Shown: positions 1 to 5,956, counted from the stretch's first letter. The stretch is DNA of 6,067 bases from Sporosarcina sp. (GCA_029263945.1 JARIDM010000254.1:1-6067); one strand, 5' to 3'. Numbers and translations: made by a program. Notes: generated by a model from the letters alone, not told the origin.

Positions 1-135
1 GTGTGTGACAGAGAATTTATTGAACGTTTGTCCCCCCTTATCACTTCACAAACAGTAGAAGGACGTCACGCACGCCTTTTGCATCACTATATGAAATTAC
101 AATCCGTTTTCACTTGCAAATCTTATAGACGCTAA
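1..135 (+). CDS. possible 3' end of an unidentified rightward gene (partial)
   Basis: Frame 1 is open from the first base of the window for 44 codons and stops at TAA 133-135. The translation ends in ...KLQSVFTCKSYRR and is rich in Arg and His; I do not recognise a family. Support is positional: the stop lies about 33 bases before a hairpin that can terminate in both directions, which is where a gene converging on clpE would end. Against it, an open run of this length in one of six frames is not rare by chance, and the 5' part lies outside the window. It could equally be non-coding spacer. Confidence 0.35.
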   Translation: MCDREFIERLSPLITSQTVEGRHARLLHHYMKLQSVFTCKSYRR

Positions 136-164
136 CACCGCAGACCCCTCACTAGATAGCCACT

Positions 165-212
165 AAAAAAACGCCGAAATGTCATTGTGAATCGTTGACT
201 TTTCGGCGTTTT
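165..212 (-). terminator. rho-independent terminator of clpE, probably bidirectional
   Basis: A 12-bp perfect inverted repeat, AAAACGCCGAAA at 168-179 and TTTCGGCGTTTT at 201-212, encloses a 21-base loop. The loop can add a GTCA/TGAC pairing (181-184 with 196-199). Read leftward, the stem starts about 7 bases after the clpE stop and is followed by a run of seven T. Read rightward, it is followed by TTTTATCATTTT, so it could also end a converging transcript from the left edge. Confidence 0.88.
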
Positions 213-218
213 ATCATT

Positions 219-2342
219 TTAAACTCTATTTACAACAATTGCTTCCTCTACAACATCGACATGTACCTTATCAAGCTTCTCTTCTTCCAAAATTAGATCT
301 GTTAATGGATCTTCAATCTGATCTTGAATCACTCGTCGAAGTGGGCGGGCACCGAAACGCTTGTCATAGCCCAATTTAACCAATGCATTCTTCGCTTCCT
401 TCGAAATTGTGATGGAAATCTCATTTTCCTCAATCGTTTCTTCTAACTCCATTAGCATTAAGTCAACGATTTCTAGCAAGTCTTCTGCTGTTAATTCGTT
501 AAATGACACAATGCTATCGAATCGGTTAAGAAATTCAGGTTTAAAATAGTTGCCCAACTTCTCAAGCGTTGTCACCGACTCATGTAAAGCTTGGTTAAAT
601 CCAACGCTTATCGTTTTCTCACCTGTTCCCGCATTACTGGTCATAATAATTACCGTATCTTTAAAACTGACAGTTCTTCCGTGTGAATCTGTCAAGCGGC
701 CATCCTCCATAATTTGTAAGAACATATTTTGGACATCAGGATGCGCTTTTTCAATTTCATCCAACAAAAGAATGGAATATGGATTGTGACGAATTTTTTC
801 TGTTAACTGACCCGCCTCTTCGTGTCCCACATATCCAGGGGGTGAGCCAATAATCTTGGATATAGAATGCTTCTCCATATATTCACTCATATCCAGACGT
901 AGCAGTGCATCACGAGATCCAAATAACTCTTCGGCTAACACTTTGGTAATTTCTGTTTTACCAACACCTGTTGGACCAACAAATAAGAAAGAACCGATTG
1001 GACGATTTTTCGTTTTAAGCCCTGCTCGGCTACGACGGATTGCTTTTGCAATTTTGTCGACCGCTTCTGTTTGACCAATCACTTTTTCGCTCATATGCAG
1101 TGCCAAATCTTTCATTTTAGCTTGTTCAGCCGCTTGTAGTTTTGTGACGGGGATGCCCGTCTTTTCTTCTACAATTTGTTCAATATCTGAAACAGACACA
1201 ACAACCGTTTCAGTATCTGCATGCTCAGTCACTTCTGCCAATTGTTTACGTAACTGTATTTCTTCATAACGTAAATTTGCTGCTTTTTCATAGTCTTCTC
1301 CCTCGGCAGCTTGTTCTTTTTCTTCTACGACATCATTCAATCGCGCTTCTATCTCATCCGAATTGCCTACTACATGCGTTAAGTTAAGACGCGATCCAAC
1401 CTCATCCATCAAGTCAATGGCTTTGTCTGGTAAAAAACGATCTTGTATATAACGATCCGAAAGCGTCACAAATGCTTCTATAACGTCCTCTGGATAAGTT
1501 ACTTCATGAAACTTTTCATAGCGATCTTTAATGCCTGCTAAAATTTTAATGGCATCTTCTGTAGAAGGTTCTTTCACGATAATTGGTTGGAATCTACGTT
1601 CAAGCGCTGCATCTTTTTCGATTTGGCGATATTCTTTTAAAGTTGTTGCACCTACTAATTGAAGACCTCCACGTGCTAACGCAGGTTTCAATATATTTCC
1701 AGCATCCATTTGCGAGCCTTCTGTCTGACCTGCCCCTACGAGTAGATGAATCTCATCGATGAATAAAATGACATCCGTACGAACTTCAAGTTCCTGAATG
1801 AGTTCCTTCATTCGTTCTTCAAATTGACCGCGTATTCCTGTGTTCGTCACAAGTGAAGCGACGTCTAACAAATATACTTTTTTGTTAAGTAGTTTTGTCG
1901 GAACGTCCCCTTCTTGAATTTTAACAGCAAGCCCTTCAGCGATTGCAGTTTTACCAACACCTGGTTCACCAATTAAGACAGGATTATTTTTGTTTCTTCG
2001 ATTTAAGGTCTCAATCACGCGCTTAATCTCCTGTTCACGACCAATAACAGGATCTATGAGTCCTTTCTTTGCATCATTTGAAATGTTTTTTCCTAGTTCA
2101 TCTAATAATCCGTGATCTGGATTTTCTTCAACGTGTCTTGTTTGTGTTCTTGCCTGTTTGCCACCATTCGCCTGTGAATAATAATTAGCATCACCTTCAA
2201 ATGAAGGCATTTGTCCTGCTGTTAATTGTCCTTGGATTTCTCTAAAACAAGAACGACACATATTGACTTGCATATTTTGTTGATTCATTTGAAACCTTAA
2301 GTTCATTGTTGCTGCATTTTTTCCACAATGTTCACATTTCAT
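219..2342 (-). CDS. clpE: ATP-dependent Clp protease ATP-binding subunit ClpE
   Basis: Cytosolic HSP100/AAA+ unfoldase of 707 residues that feeds misfolded proteins to ClpP. An N-terminal zinc finger (C3, C6, C29, C32) replaces the Clp_N repeats of ClpC, which identifies ClpE. The first AAA+ module has Walker A GEPGVGKT (125-132) and Walker B with FIDEIH (194-199). A charged UVR-like coiled region covers about 334-370. The second module has Walker A GPTGVGKT (456-463), pore loop GYVG (503-506), Walker B LLLDEIEKAH (525-534), a VGF tripeptide (580-582) that in ClpC-type proteins docks ClpP, and sensor-2 GARPLRR (664-670). The start is ATG 2340-2342: AAGGAGG lies 8 bases upstream. A TTG eight codons earlier (2364-2366) would place that Shine-Dalgarno inside the coding region, so it is rejected. 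Length and motifs are complete. CtsR boxes and its own terminator mark a single-gene heat-shock unit. Confidence 0.96.
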   Translation of the reverse strand: MKCEHCGKNAATMNLRFQMNQQNMQVNMCRSCFREIQGQLTAGQMPSFEGDANYYSQANGGKQARTQTRHVEENPDHGLLDELGKNISNDAKKGLIDPVIGREQEIKRVIETLNRRNKNNPVLIGEPGVGKTAIAEGLAVKIQEGDVPTKLLNKKVYLLDVASLVTNTGIRGQFEERMKELIQELEVRTDVILFIDEIHLLVGAGQTEGSQMDAGNILKPALARGGLQLVGATTLKEYRQIEKDAALERRFQPIIVKEPSTEDAIKILAGIKDRYEKFHEVTYPEDVIEAFVTLSDRYIQDRFLPDKAIDLMDEVGSRLNLTHVVGNSDEIEARLNDVVEEKEQAAEGEDYEKAANLRYEEIQLRKQLAEVTEHADTETVVVSVSDIEQIVEEKTGIPVTKLQAAEQAKMKDLALHMSEKVIGQTEAVDKIAKAIRRSRAGLKTKNRPIGSFLFVGPTGVGKTEITKVLAEELFGSRDALLRLDMSEYMEKHSISKIIGSPPGYVGHEEAGQLTEKIRHNPYSILLLDEIEKAHPDVQNMFLQIMEDGRLTDSHGRTVSFKDTVIIMTSNAGTGEKTISVGFNQALHESVTTLEKLGNYFKPEFLNRFDSIVSFNELTAEDLLEIVDLMLMELEETIEENEISITISKEAKNALVKLGYDKRFGARPLRRVIQDQIEDPLTDLILEEEKLDKVHVDVVEEAIVVNRV

Positions 2343-2350
2343 AACAAATT

Positions 2351-2357
2351 CCTCCTT
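2351..2357 (-). promoter_or_regulatory. clpE ribosome binding site (decides the start)
   Basis: AAGGAGG on the minus strand, separated by 8 bases from ATG 2340-2342. It is a near-perfect anti-16S match and fixes the start at the residue preceding KCEHC, giving a zinc finger at the very N-terminus. Confidence 0.9.
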
Positions 2358-2382
2358 ATATTTCAAATCGATTACGTCTGAC

Positions 2383-2399
2383 TTTGACTATATTTGACT
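2383..2399 (-). promoter_or_regulatory. CtsR operator, box 1 (perfect)
   Basis: Minus strand reads AGTCAAA-TAT-AGTCAAA, an exact fit to the CtsR consensus RGTCAAA-NAN-RGTCAAA. It lies just downstream of the predicted transcription start (about 2401), where bound CtsR would block initiation or promoter clearance. Release of CtsR on heat or protein stress would induce clpE. Confidence 0.93.
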
Positions 2400-2407
2400 A
2401 TACATAA

Positions 2408-2436
2408 ATTATACCTTGATCTATTTTGACTATCAA
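2408..2436 (-). promoter_or_regulatory. sigma-A promoter of clpE
   Basis: On the minus strand, -35 TTGATA (2431-2436, 5 of 6) and -10 TATAAT (2408-2413, 6 of 6) are separated by exactly 17 bp. The predicted start is near 2401, giving a leader of about 60 bases containing CtsR box 1 and the Shine-Dalgarno. Confidence 0.88.
2415..2431 (-). promoter_or_regulatory. CtsR operator, box 2 (degenerate)
   Basis: Minus strand reads AGTCAAA-ATA-GATCAAG: one perfect heptad and one matching 5 of 7. It fills the spacer between -35 and -10, so occupancy would exclude RNA polymerase directly. Confidence 0.72.
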
Positions 2437-2444
2437 TGAATTTG

Positions 2445-2451
2445 CTTGACT
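2445..2451 (-). promoter_or_regulatory. possible extra CtsR half-site upstream of -35
   Basis: AGTCAAG on the minus strand (6 of 7 to RGTCAAA). Its expected partner heptad (2435-2441, ATTCATT) matches only about 4 of 7, so this is at best a half-site. It lies 20 bp from the perfect heptad of box 2, i.e. close to two helical turns. Confidence 0.45.
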
Positions 2452-2456
2452 ATAGC

Positions 2457-2489
2457 AAAAAACACAACCAATTTTATTCGGTTGTGTTT
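2457..2489 (-). terminator. rho-independent terminator after the GGDEF gene
   Basis: The inverted repeat AACACAACC (2461-2469) / GGTTGTGTT (2480-2488) has a 10-base loop. Read leftward it is followed by TTTTTT, and it begins about 26 bases past the stop at 2515. It separates the cyclase transcript from the clpE control region, which starts only a few bases further on. Confidence 0.85.
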
Positions 2490-2514
2490 ATGCTTTACTT
2501 ACTATTAAAATGAA

Positions 2515-2964
2515 TTAAACTTTTCCCTCAGTGTGAAGTTCACCCGTAATCGTTTTATTCCTGCCTGTATTTTTTGCTTGATATAAGCGCTTATCCGCAA
2601 TCTCAATCAGACCTGCTATTTGCAGTTCTGATTCCTCGGAACTTGCAATACCTGAAGAAATCGTAATTAATTCCCCACTTGGGCTTATTGTCGATTCCAA
2701 TTTTTTACGTAACCTTTCCGCTACTTCATAAGCTTCTTGCATCGATGTCTGCGGCAGCAATAAAATAAATTCCTCCCCACCGTACCGACAACAAACGTCA
2801 TTACTTCTTGATACATTTTGCATTTCTACCGCTAAAAACTTTAAAACTTCATCCCCGATAGCATGACCATATGTATCATTGACTCGCTTAAAATGGTCGA
2901 TATCAAATAGCATAATTGAATAAGGCATGTTTACTGATTTCCATCTTTTAGTTTGCTCACTCAT
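2515..2964 (-). CDS. GGDEF (diguanylate cyclase) domain, C-terminal fragment of the split gene
   Basis: This 149-residue piece carries almost the whole catalytic domain that makes cyclic di-GMP from GTP. It has FDIDHFKRVNDTYGH (20-34, metal and nucleotide region), the signature GGEEF (62-66), TISSGIA (101-107) and the closing ADKRLYQAKNTGRN (123-136). An RSND motif (53-56) five residues before GGEEF matches the RxxD product-inhibition site. If translation starts at ATG 2962-2964, the DPLTGLVNRR segment that joins sensor and catalytic domain is lost. A weak AGAAGG lies only 3 bases before this ATG, so reinitiation 39 bases after the TAA is possible but unconvincing. The domain itself shows no decay. 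Whether this fragment is made or active is unknown; catalytic residues suggest it was until recently part of a working enzyme. Confidence 0.8.
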   Translation of the reverse strand: MSEQTKRWKSVNMPYSIMLFDIDHFKRVNDTYGHAIGDEVLKFLAVEMQNVSRSNDVCCRYGGEEFILLLPQTSMQEAYEVAERLRKKLESTISPSGELITISSGIASSEESELQIAGLIEIADKRLYQAKNTGRNKTITGELHTEGKV

Positions 2965-3003
2965 AGACCTTCTGTTTACTAATCCAGTCAGTGGGTCGGT
3001 CGT

Positions 3004-4092
3004 TTATTGGTGAATAAAATAATTCACTTTGTCTTCAAAGAAAGAGAAACTTTTAACAAGTGCTTTTTCTAACTGAATGGCTTCATAATACCAAGCATTT
3101 ACTTTTTCTACCTTTTTATCTTGGTTATCGTCCATATTAGATTCTGCATAATGGCCCAACTTTTCTAATGGTCGAGCAATTCGATTGGCAATATAAATAA
3201 TAACAAGAAACGAAACTAATAAGAACGGCAATGATTTTAACATCATTTCATTTCTCATGTTTTTCGAAGGGAGTAAAGCCATTTCAGTTGGCCTTTGTGA
3301 CACAGCTCCCCATTTAGTTGTCGGAATGTAGGCATAACCCGCCAACATATCAATGTCATTTGAGTTGACAATCCGTTGAGCCCCACTGTTGCCTTTCATG
3401 GTTTCATTGATTGCATGATTTTTTGTTACGAGATCGTTGATGCGTGATTTGTCTGGATGATAAATAATCCGCCCATCTTCATCTACGACGTATACATAGG
3501 AACCATCCTCATAAAAGTGTTCGCCTAATAACTCTTGTAGGATATTTTCTTCTAATAAGTATATAGAACCCCCTATGTACCCCTTGTAATTATCGTTGTC
3601 GTCAAAAATCGGATAAGAAATGAATACGATTAAACGATCCGTGATGGATATAAATGGTTTCGAAACAAGTGGAACCTGAGCCGACAAAGCTTGTTTTCCA
3701 CCAGGTGAATCGACATACTCCCCAACAACATCAAGCGATTCAGGAGATGCAGCAATGATTTTACCATTTTTAGAGGTTACAACAACGGAGTTAAAAGTGC
3801 TCGTTTGATTGAACAGACGTTCTGTTTCATTAAACAATAAAGTTTCTGCATCTTCTTTCTCTAGATGCTGTGCTACCTCTTTTGCACTATAAGCCAAAGT
3901 CTGTAGGGTCGTTTTCAAAAAATTGTCTGTCGTTGTCGAGACCTTTTGTGCATATACGCGGTTCGTTTCCAATGTATTGTCAATAAGAGAGGTTTGGTTT
4001 ACACGATAACCTGATGAAATGCTGCTAAACATTGTCAACACTACAGATAGTAGTGCCACAGTCAAAATTAAATATCTCAGTGATAGTTTCAT
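3004..4092 (-). CDS. membrane sensor half (dCACHE-like domain, two TM helices) of the split diguanylate cyclase
   Basis: 362 residues. A hydrophobic helix at about 6-27 is followed by an extracytoplasmic region (about 30-280) with features of a double CACHE ligand sensor: a long N-terminal helix, VVVTSKNGKIIAAS (103-116), DRLIVFISYPIFD (152-164), YVYVVDEDGRIIYHPD (199-214) and a late WGAVSQRP (261-268). A second helix spans about 287-304. A short HAMP-like stretch (RIARPLEKL, 304-312) and a charged linker helix (about 329-360) end at HQ, exactly where a GGDEF domain should start. The family senses small molecules outside the cell and controls the attached output domain. Here the TAA removes that output, so this piece alone would be a membrane sensor without enzyme. 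ATG 4090-4092 directly follows an in-frame TAA. Its GAAGGAG Shine-Dalgarno is 14 bases away, longer than usual. The ligand cannot be deduced. Confidence 0.82.
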   Translation of the reverse strand: MKLSLRYLILTVALLSVVLTMFSSISSGYRVNQTSLIDNTLETNRVYAQKVSTTTDNFLKTTLQTLAYSAKEVAQHLEKEDAETLLFNETERLFNQTSTFNSVVVTSKNGKIIAASPESLDVVGEYVDSPGGKQALSAQVPLVSKPFISITDRLIVFISYPIFDDNDNYKGYIGGSIYLLEENILQELLGEHFYEDGSYVYVVDEDGRIIYHPDKSRINDLVTKNHAINETMKGNSGAQRIVNSNDIDMLAGYAYIPTTKWGAVSQRPTEMALLPSKNMRNEMMLKSLPFLLVSFLVIIYIANRIARPLEKLGHYAESNMDDNQDKKVEKVNAWYYEAIQLEKALVKSFSFFEDKVNYFIHQ

Positions 4093-4106
4093 TTATTTTT
4101 TCAATA

Positions 4107-4113
4107 CTCCTTC
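4107..4113 (-). promoter_or_regulatory. Shine-Dalgarno of the sensor/cyclase gene (long spacing)
   Basis: GAAGGAG on the minus strand, 14 bases from ATG 4090-4092 against about 8 for the other genes here. An in-frame TAA directly before the ATG excludes a longer protein, so the start stands but initiation may be weak. Confidence 0.65.
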
Positions 4114-4124
4114 ATTATTCTATG

Positions 4125-4149
4125 ATATCGGCGGCTTTCCTTGAAGTTA
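4125..4149 (-). promoter_or_regulatory. possible sigma-D (motility sigma factor) promoter of the sensor/cyclase gene
   Basis: The minus strand carries GCCGATAT (4125-4132), an exact match to the -10 of sigma-D/sigma-28 promoters. The -35 is poor: TAAC (4146-4149) 13 bases upstream, where TAAA at about 15 is expected. The predicted start (near 4118) is only about 25 bases from the ATG. No better sigma-A promoter was found close by. A flagellar sigma factor would make sense for a c-di-GMP enzyme. Confidence 0.35.
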
Positions 4150-4351
4150 CTGTAGATTTTACCCGATATAATCGAATTTTGCATATTCTTTAAGTTTACC
4201 ATACGTATAGGTCTTTACAACTTTTTTAGTCCTTTTGCCATTTTTAAAAGTCCCAAAAAACATATTTGGATTTAGCAAATTCAATTTATGACAGTTGTAT
4301 GAATAAACGCTAGATTCCCGTGGTTTTTCAATAGGTTACAGGGCTAACATA

Positions 4352-4381
4352 TTGGAATATAGCTTTAGAAACACTTATAAT
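4352..4381 (+). promoter_or_regulatory. probable sigma-A promoter of the SDR gene
   Basis: -35 TTGGAA (4352-4357, 4 of 6) and -10 TATAAT (4376-4381, 6 of 6) with 18-bp spacing. The predicted start near 4388 gives a leader of about 38 bases with AAAGAGG at 4411-4417, 8 bases before the ATG. Confidence 0.65.
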
Positions 4382-4425
4382 AAAAGGGCTCGTACATAAT
4401 AGATCACAGAAAAGAGGCTATTCAT

Positions 4426-5187
4426 ATGGGACGTTTAGAAAACAAAGTTGCGATTGTAACAGGTAGTGGTGCTGGTATTGGAAAGGCGATCGCAATTAGC
4501 TATGCCGAAGAAGGTGCCAAGATTGTCATTGCAGATTTTAACGAGGAAGCATTAAATGCTACAGTATCTGAGTTAAAAGAAGCTGGACATGAAGCCATCG
4601 GTGTTAAAGTCAATGTCGCAGTTGAAGAAGACGTAGTGAAGATGGTCGACGAAACAGTAAAAGCATTTGGTAAAGTTGATATATTAGTAAATAATGCAGG
4701 TGTTGGCGATAATATGCAAGCAGCAGGAAACGTACAAGATCCTACATGGGAACGCGTCATGGATATTAACGTTACCGGCGTTATGCGCGGCATTCGAAAA
4801 GTCCTCCCTGTTTTCCTTGAAAACGGCGGCGGCACGATTTTAAACATGGCTTCCATCGCTGGCCTCACAGGTGGACGCGGTGGACTTGCATACACTGCTG
4901 CAAAACATGCAATTGTTGGAATGACAAAGAATGTAGCTTCTCAATATGGTCCCCAAAATGTTCGTTGTAATGCAATTGCACCTGCAAGCATTGAAACAGG
5001 CTTTGCAGCAACAATGACAAACGTAGATGAATTCGGAATGAAAGTTGCAACACGTGGACTGAATTTATTGCCAAAATCAGGAACGATTCAAGACATCTCT
5101 AATATCGCGATTTTCTTAGCATCTGATGAATCGGCATATATTAACGGGGTAACACTCGCTGCCGATGCCGGCTGGAGCGCGTACTAA
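4426..5187 (+). CDS. classical short-chain dehydrogenase/reductase (SDR) family oxidoreductase
   Basis: A 253-residue soluble protein, the usual length for a classical SDR with a single Rossmann domain. The dinucleotide-binding TGSGAGIG is at 12-19. D37 at the end of the second strand favours NAD(H) over NADP(H). NNAG is at 89-92. The full catalytic tetrad is visible: N115, S143, Y156 and K160 (YxxxK). The C-terminal ADAGWSAY is typical of the FabG/glucose-dehydrogenase-like branch that oxidises or reduces a hydroxyl/keto group. The substrate cannot be named from sequence, and FabG proper is unlikely because the gene stands alone, away from fatty-acid genes. ATG follows AAAGAGG by 8 bases. 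The gene has its own promoter and terminator and forms a single-gene unit. Confidence 0.92.
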   Translation: MGRLENKVAIVTGSGAGIGKAIAISYAEEGAKIVIADFNEEALNATVSELKEAGHEAIGVKVNVAVEEDVVKMVDETVKAFGKVDILVNNAGVGDNMQAAGNVQDPTWERVMDINVTGVMRGIRKVLPVFLENGGGTILNMASIAGLTGGRGGLAYTAAKHAIVGMTKNVASQYGPQNVRCNAIAPASIETGFAATMTNVDEFGMKVATRGLNLLPKSGTIQDISNIAIFLASDESAYINGVTLAADAGWSAY

Positions 5188-5218
5188 GATTTAACGATTA
5201 AAGTAAACAATTATAAAG

Positions 5219-5266
5219 GACGTCATCTTTTGCAGGGAAGTTCAACTGCCATTGATGACGTCGTTT
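5219..5266 (+). terminator. rho-independent terminator of the SDR gene
   Basis: A 9-bp perfect stem, GACGTCATC (5219-5227) / GATGACGTC (5254-5262), is followed by GTTTTGATTT. The 26-base loop is long but can fold further through GCAG (5232-5235) with CTGC (5246-5249). It starts 31 bases after the SDR stop and separates that gene from the ferritin gene. Confidence 0.78.
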
Positions 5267-5311
5267 TGATTTACAGTATCTTCCTCGAAAAGTTCTTTAA
5301 AATTCAATTCA

Positions 5312-5340
5312 TAGGCAGAAGAAATAGAATAGGTTATGAT
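5312..5340 (+). promoter_or_regulatory. probable sigma-A promoter of the ferritin gene
   Basis: -35 TAGGCA (5312-5317, 4 of 6) and -10 TATGAT (5335-5340, 5 of 6) with 17-bp spacing. The start would be near 5347, giving a leader of about 33 bases with AAAAGGAG at 5364-5371. The -10 overlaps TTATGATAATGGTAG (5334-5348), a loose match to PerR/Fur-type boxes: a good left half, a poor right half. Confidence 0.5.
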
Positions 5341-5379
5341 AATGGTAGATACATACATTCGTGAAAAGGAGCTGTCTTA

Positions 5380-5883
5380 ATGATTACTGCAAATTTAGCT
5401 GATGCCTTAAATAAACAAATGAATAACGAATTCGACGCTGCACAAGCCTACCTTGCCATGGCTGCTTATTGTGAAAATGAAAACTATGGTGGATTCGCAA
5501 ATTTTTACCTTCAACAAGTTGAAGAAGAACGTTTTCACGCGATGAAAATTTACAATTATTTAAATGATCGAGGGATTCATGCAAAAATTACGGCAATATC
5601 CGAACCAAAAATTGAATTTGACTCTATCTTGCATACTTTTGAATATGCATTAGAACAAGAAAAATCAGTTACAAAAAACTTCTATGATTTAACTGATTTA
5701 GCGTGGCAAGAGAAAGAGCATGCCACCATTTCATTTTTACAATGGTTTTTAGATGAACAAGTTGAAGAAGAAGCAACTTTTGACACACACATCGAATATT
5801 TAAAACGCATTAACGAAGATAAAAACGCGCTCTTTGTATACGAGAAAGAACTCGGACAACGCGTCTTCACACCTGAAAATTAA
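5380..5883 (+). CDS. ftnA: non-haem ferritin, FtnA type
   Basis: A 167-residue four-helix-bundle protein that assembles into a 24-subunit cytosolic shell, oxidises Fe(II) at a di-iron centre and stores it as ferric mineral. The ferroxidase ligands fall at the same numbers as in E. coli FtnA: E17, E50, H53, E94, Q127 and E130, plus Y24. The third-site acidic residues E49, E126 and E129 are also present. Key segments are NNEFDAAQAY (15-24), EEERFHAMK (48-56) and FLDEQVEEE (123-131). There is no haem-ligand signature of bacterioferritin and the sequence is not Dps-like, so FtnA-type is the best call. ATG has AAAAGGAG 8 bases upstream. The gene stands between two terminators with its own promoter-like sequence, so it is likely monocistronic. 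Iron or peroxide control is expected for the family but only weakly suggested by the promoter. Confidence 0.93.
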   Translation: MITANLADALNKQMNNEFDAAQAYLAMAAYCENENYGGFANFYLQQVEEERFHAMKIYNYLNDRGIHAKITAISEPKIEFDSILHTFEYALEQEKSVTKNFYDLTDLAWQEKEHATISFLQWFLDEQVEEEATFDTHIEYLKRINEDKNALFVYEKELGQRVFTPEN

Positions 5884-5956
5884 CTTCACAAAAGGTCTAC
5901 TTTTACTTATAACGATCCTGTTCAGTTATCTCGTTAAAACAGAATAAAAGCAACCA

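Larger units (their letters stand above)
2515..4092 (-). pseudogene. membrane-bound dCACHE-GGDEF diguanylate cyclase, split by one in-frame TAA
   Basis: The two pieces listed below lie in one reading frame of 526 codons including the final stop. The only interruption is TAA at 3004-3006. Directly after it come 13 sense codons reading TTDPLTGLVNRRS, the conserved entry to a GGDEF domain, and these run straight into the ATG of the second piece. There is no frameshift or deletion. One base change (for example from CAA, GAA, TCA or TTA) would explain the stop. I infer one ancestral gene for a sensor diguanylate cyclase (2 GTP to c-di-GMP). Alternatives are two separately translated products, readthrough of the TAA, or a sequencing error. 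Confidence 0.75.
4093..4425. other. 333-bp divergent intergenic region
   Basis: AT-rich DNA between the leftward sensor/cyclase gene and the rightward SDR gene. It holds the sigma-D-like element and Shine-Dalgarno of the former (4107-4149) and the promoter and Shine-Dalgarno of the latter (4352-4417). The middle, 4159-4335 on the minus strand, is one open frame of 58 codons ending in TAA 4159-4161. It reads protein-like (for example KTYTYGKLKEYAKFDYIG at its end), but its only ATG (4261-4263) lacks a Shine-Dalgarno and I recognise no family. It may be a gene remnant or chance. ATATCGG/CCGATAT (4125-4131 and 4163-4169) form a short widely spaced inverted repeat of unclear meaning. Confidence 0.6.

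Noticed and set aside
59..68. AAGGACGTCA repeated at 59-68 and 5216-5225
   Set aside because: Ten-base matches are expected by chance in 6 kb; the second copy is explained by the SDR terminator stem.
550..1074. Two plus-strand open frames (550-789 and 856-1074) opposite clpE
   Set aside because: They are antisense shadows of strongly conserved AAA+ coding sequence, with no Shine-Dalgarno and no protein-family character.
2343..2366. Longer ClpE starting at TTG 2364-2366 (8 extra residues)
   Set aside because: The AAGGAGG Shine-Dalgarno would then lie inside the coding region, while ATG 2340-2342 has ideal 8-base spacing and puts the zinc finger at the N-terminus, as in the family.
4125..4169. 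ATATCGG...CCGATAT inverted repeat as an operator
   Set aside because: Seven-base arms 31 bases apart are within chance, and one arm is already accounted for by the sigma-D-like -10.
4323..4346. Sigma-B-like promoter upstream of the SDR gene (GTTTTT, 12 bp, GGGCTA)
   Set aside because: The -10 departs from GGGWAW beyond the GGG, and a better sigma-A promoter with a perfect TATAAT lies closer to the gene.
4500..5074. Minus-strand open frames opposite the SDR gene
   Set aside because: Shadows of the SDR coding region; the SDR protein has every family motif and its own signals.
5384..5870. Minus-strand open frames opposite the ferritin gene
   Set aside because: Shadows of ferritin, which has all ligands and correct length.
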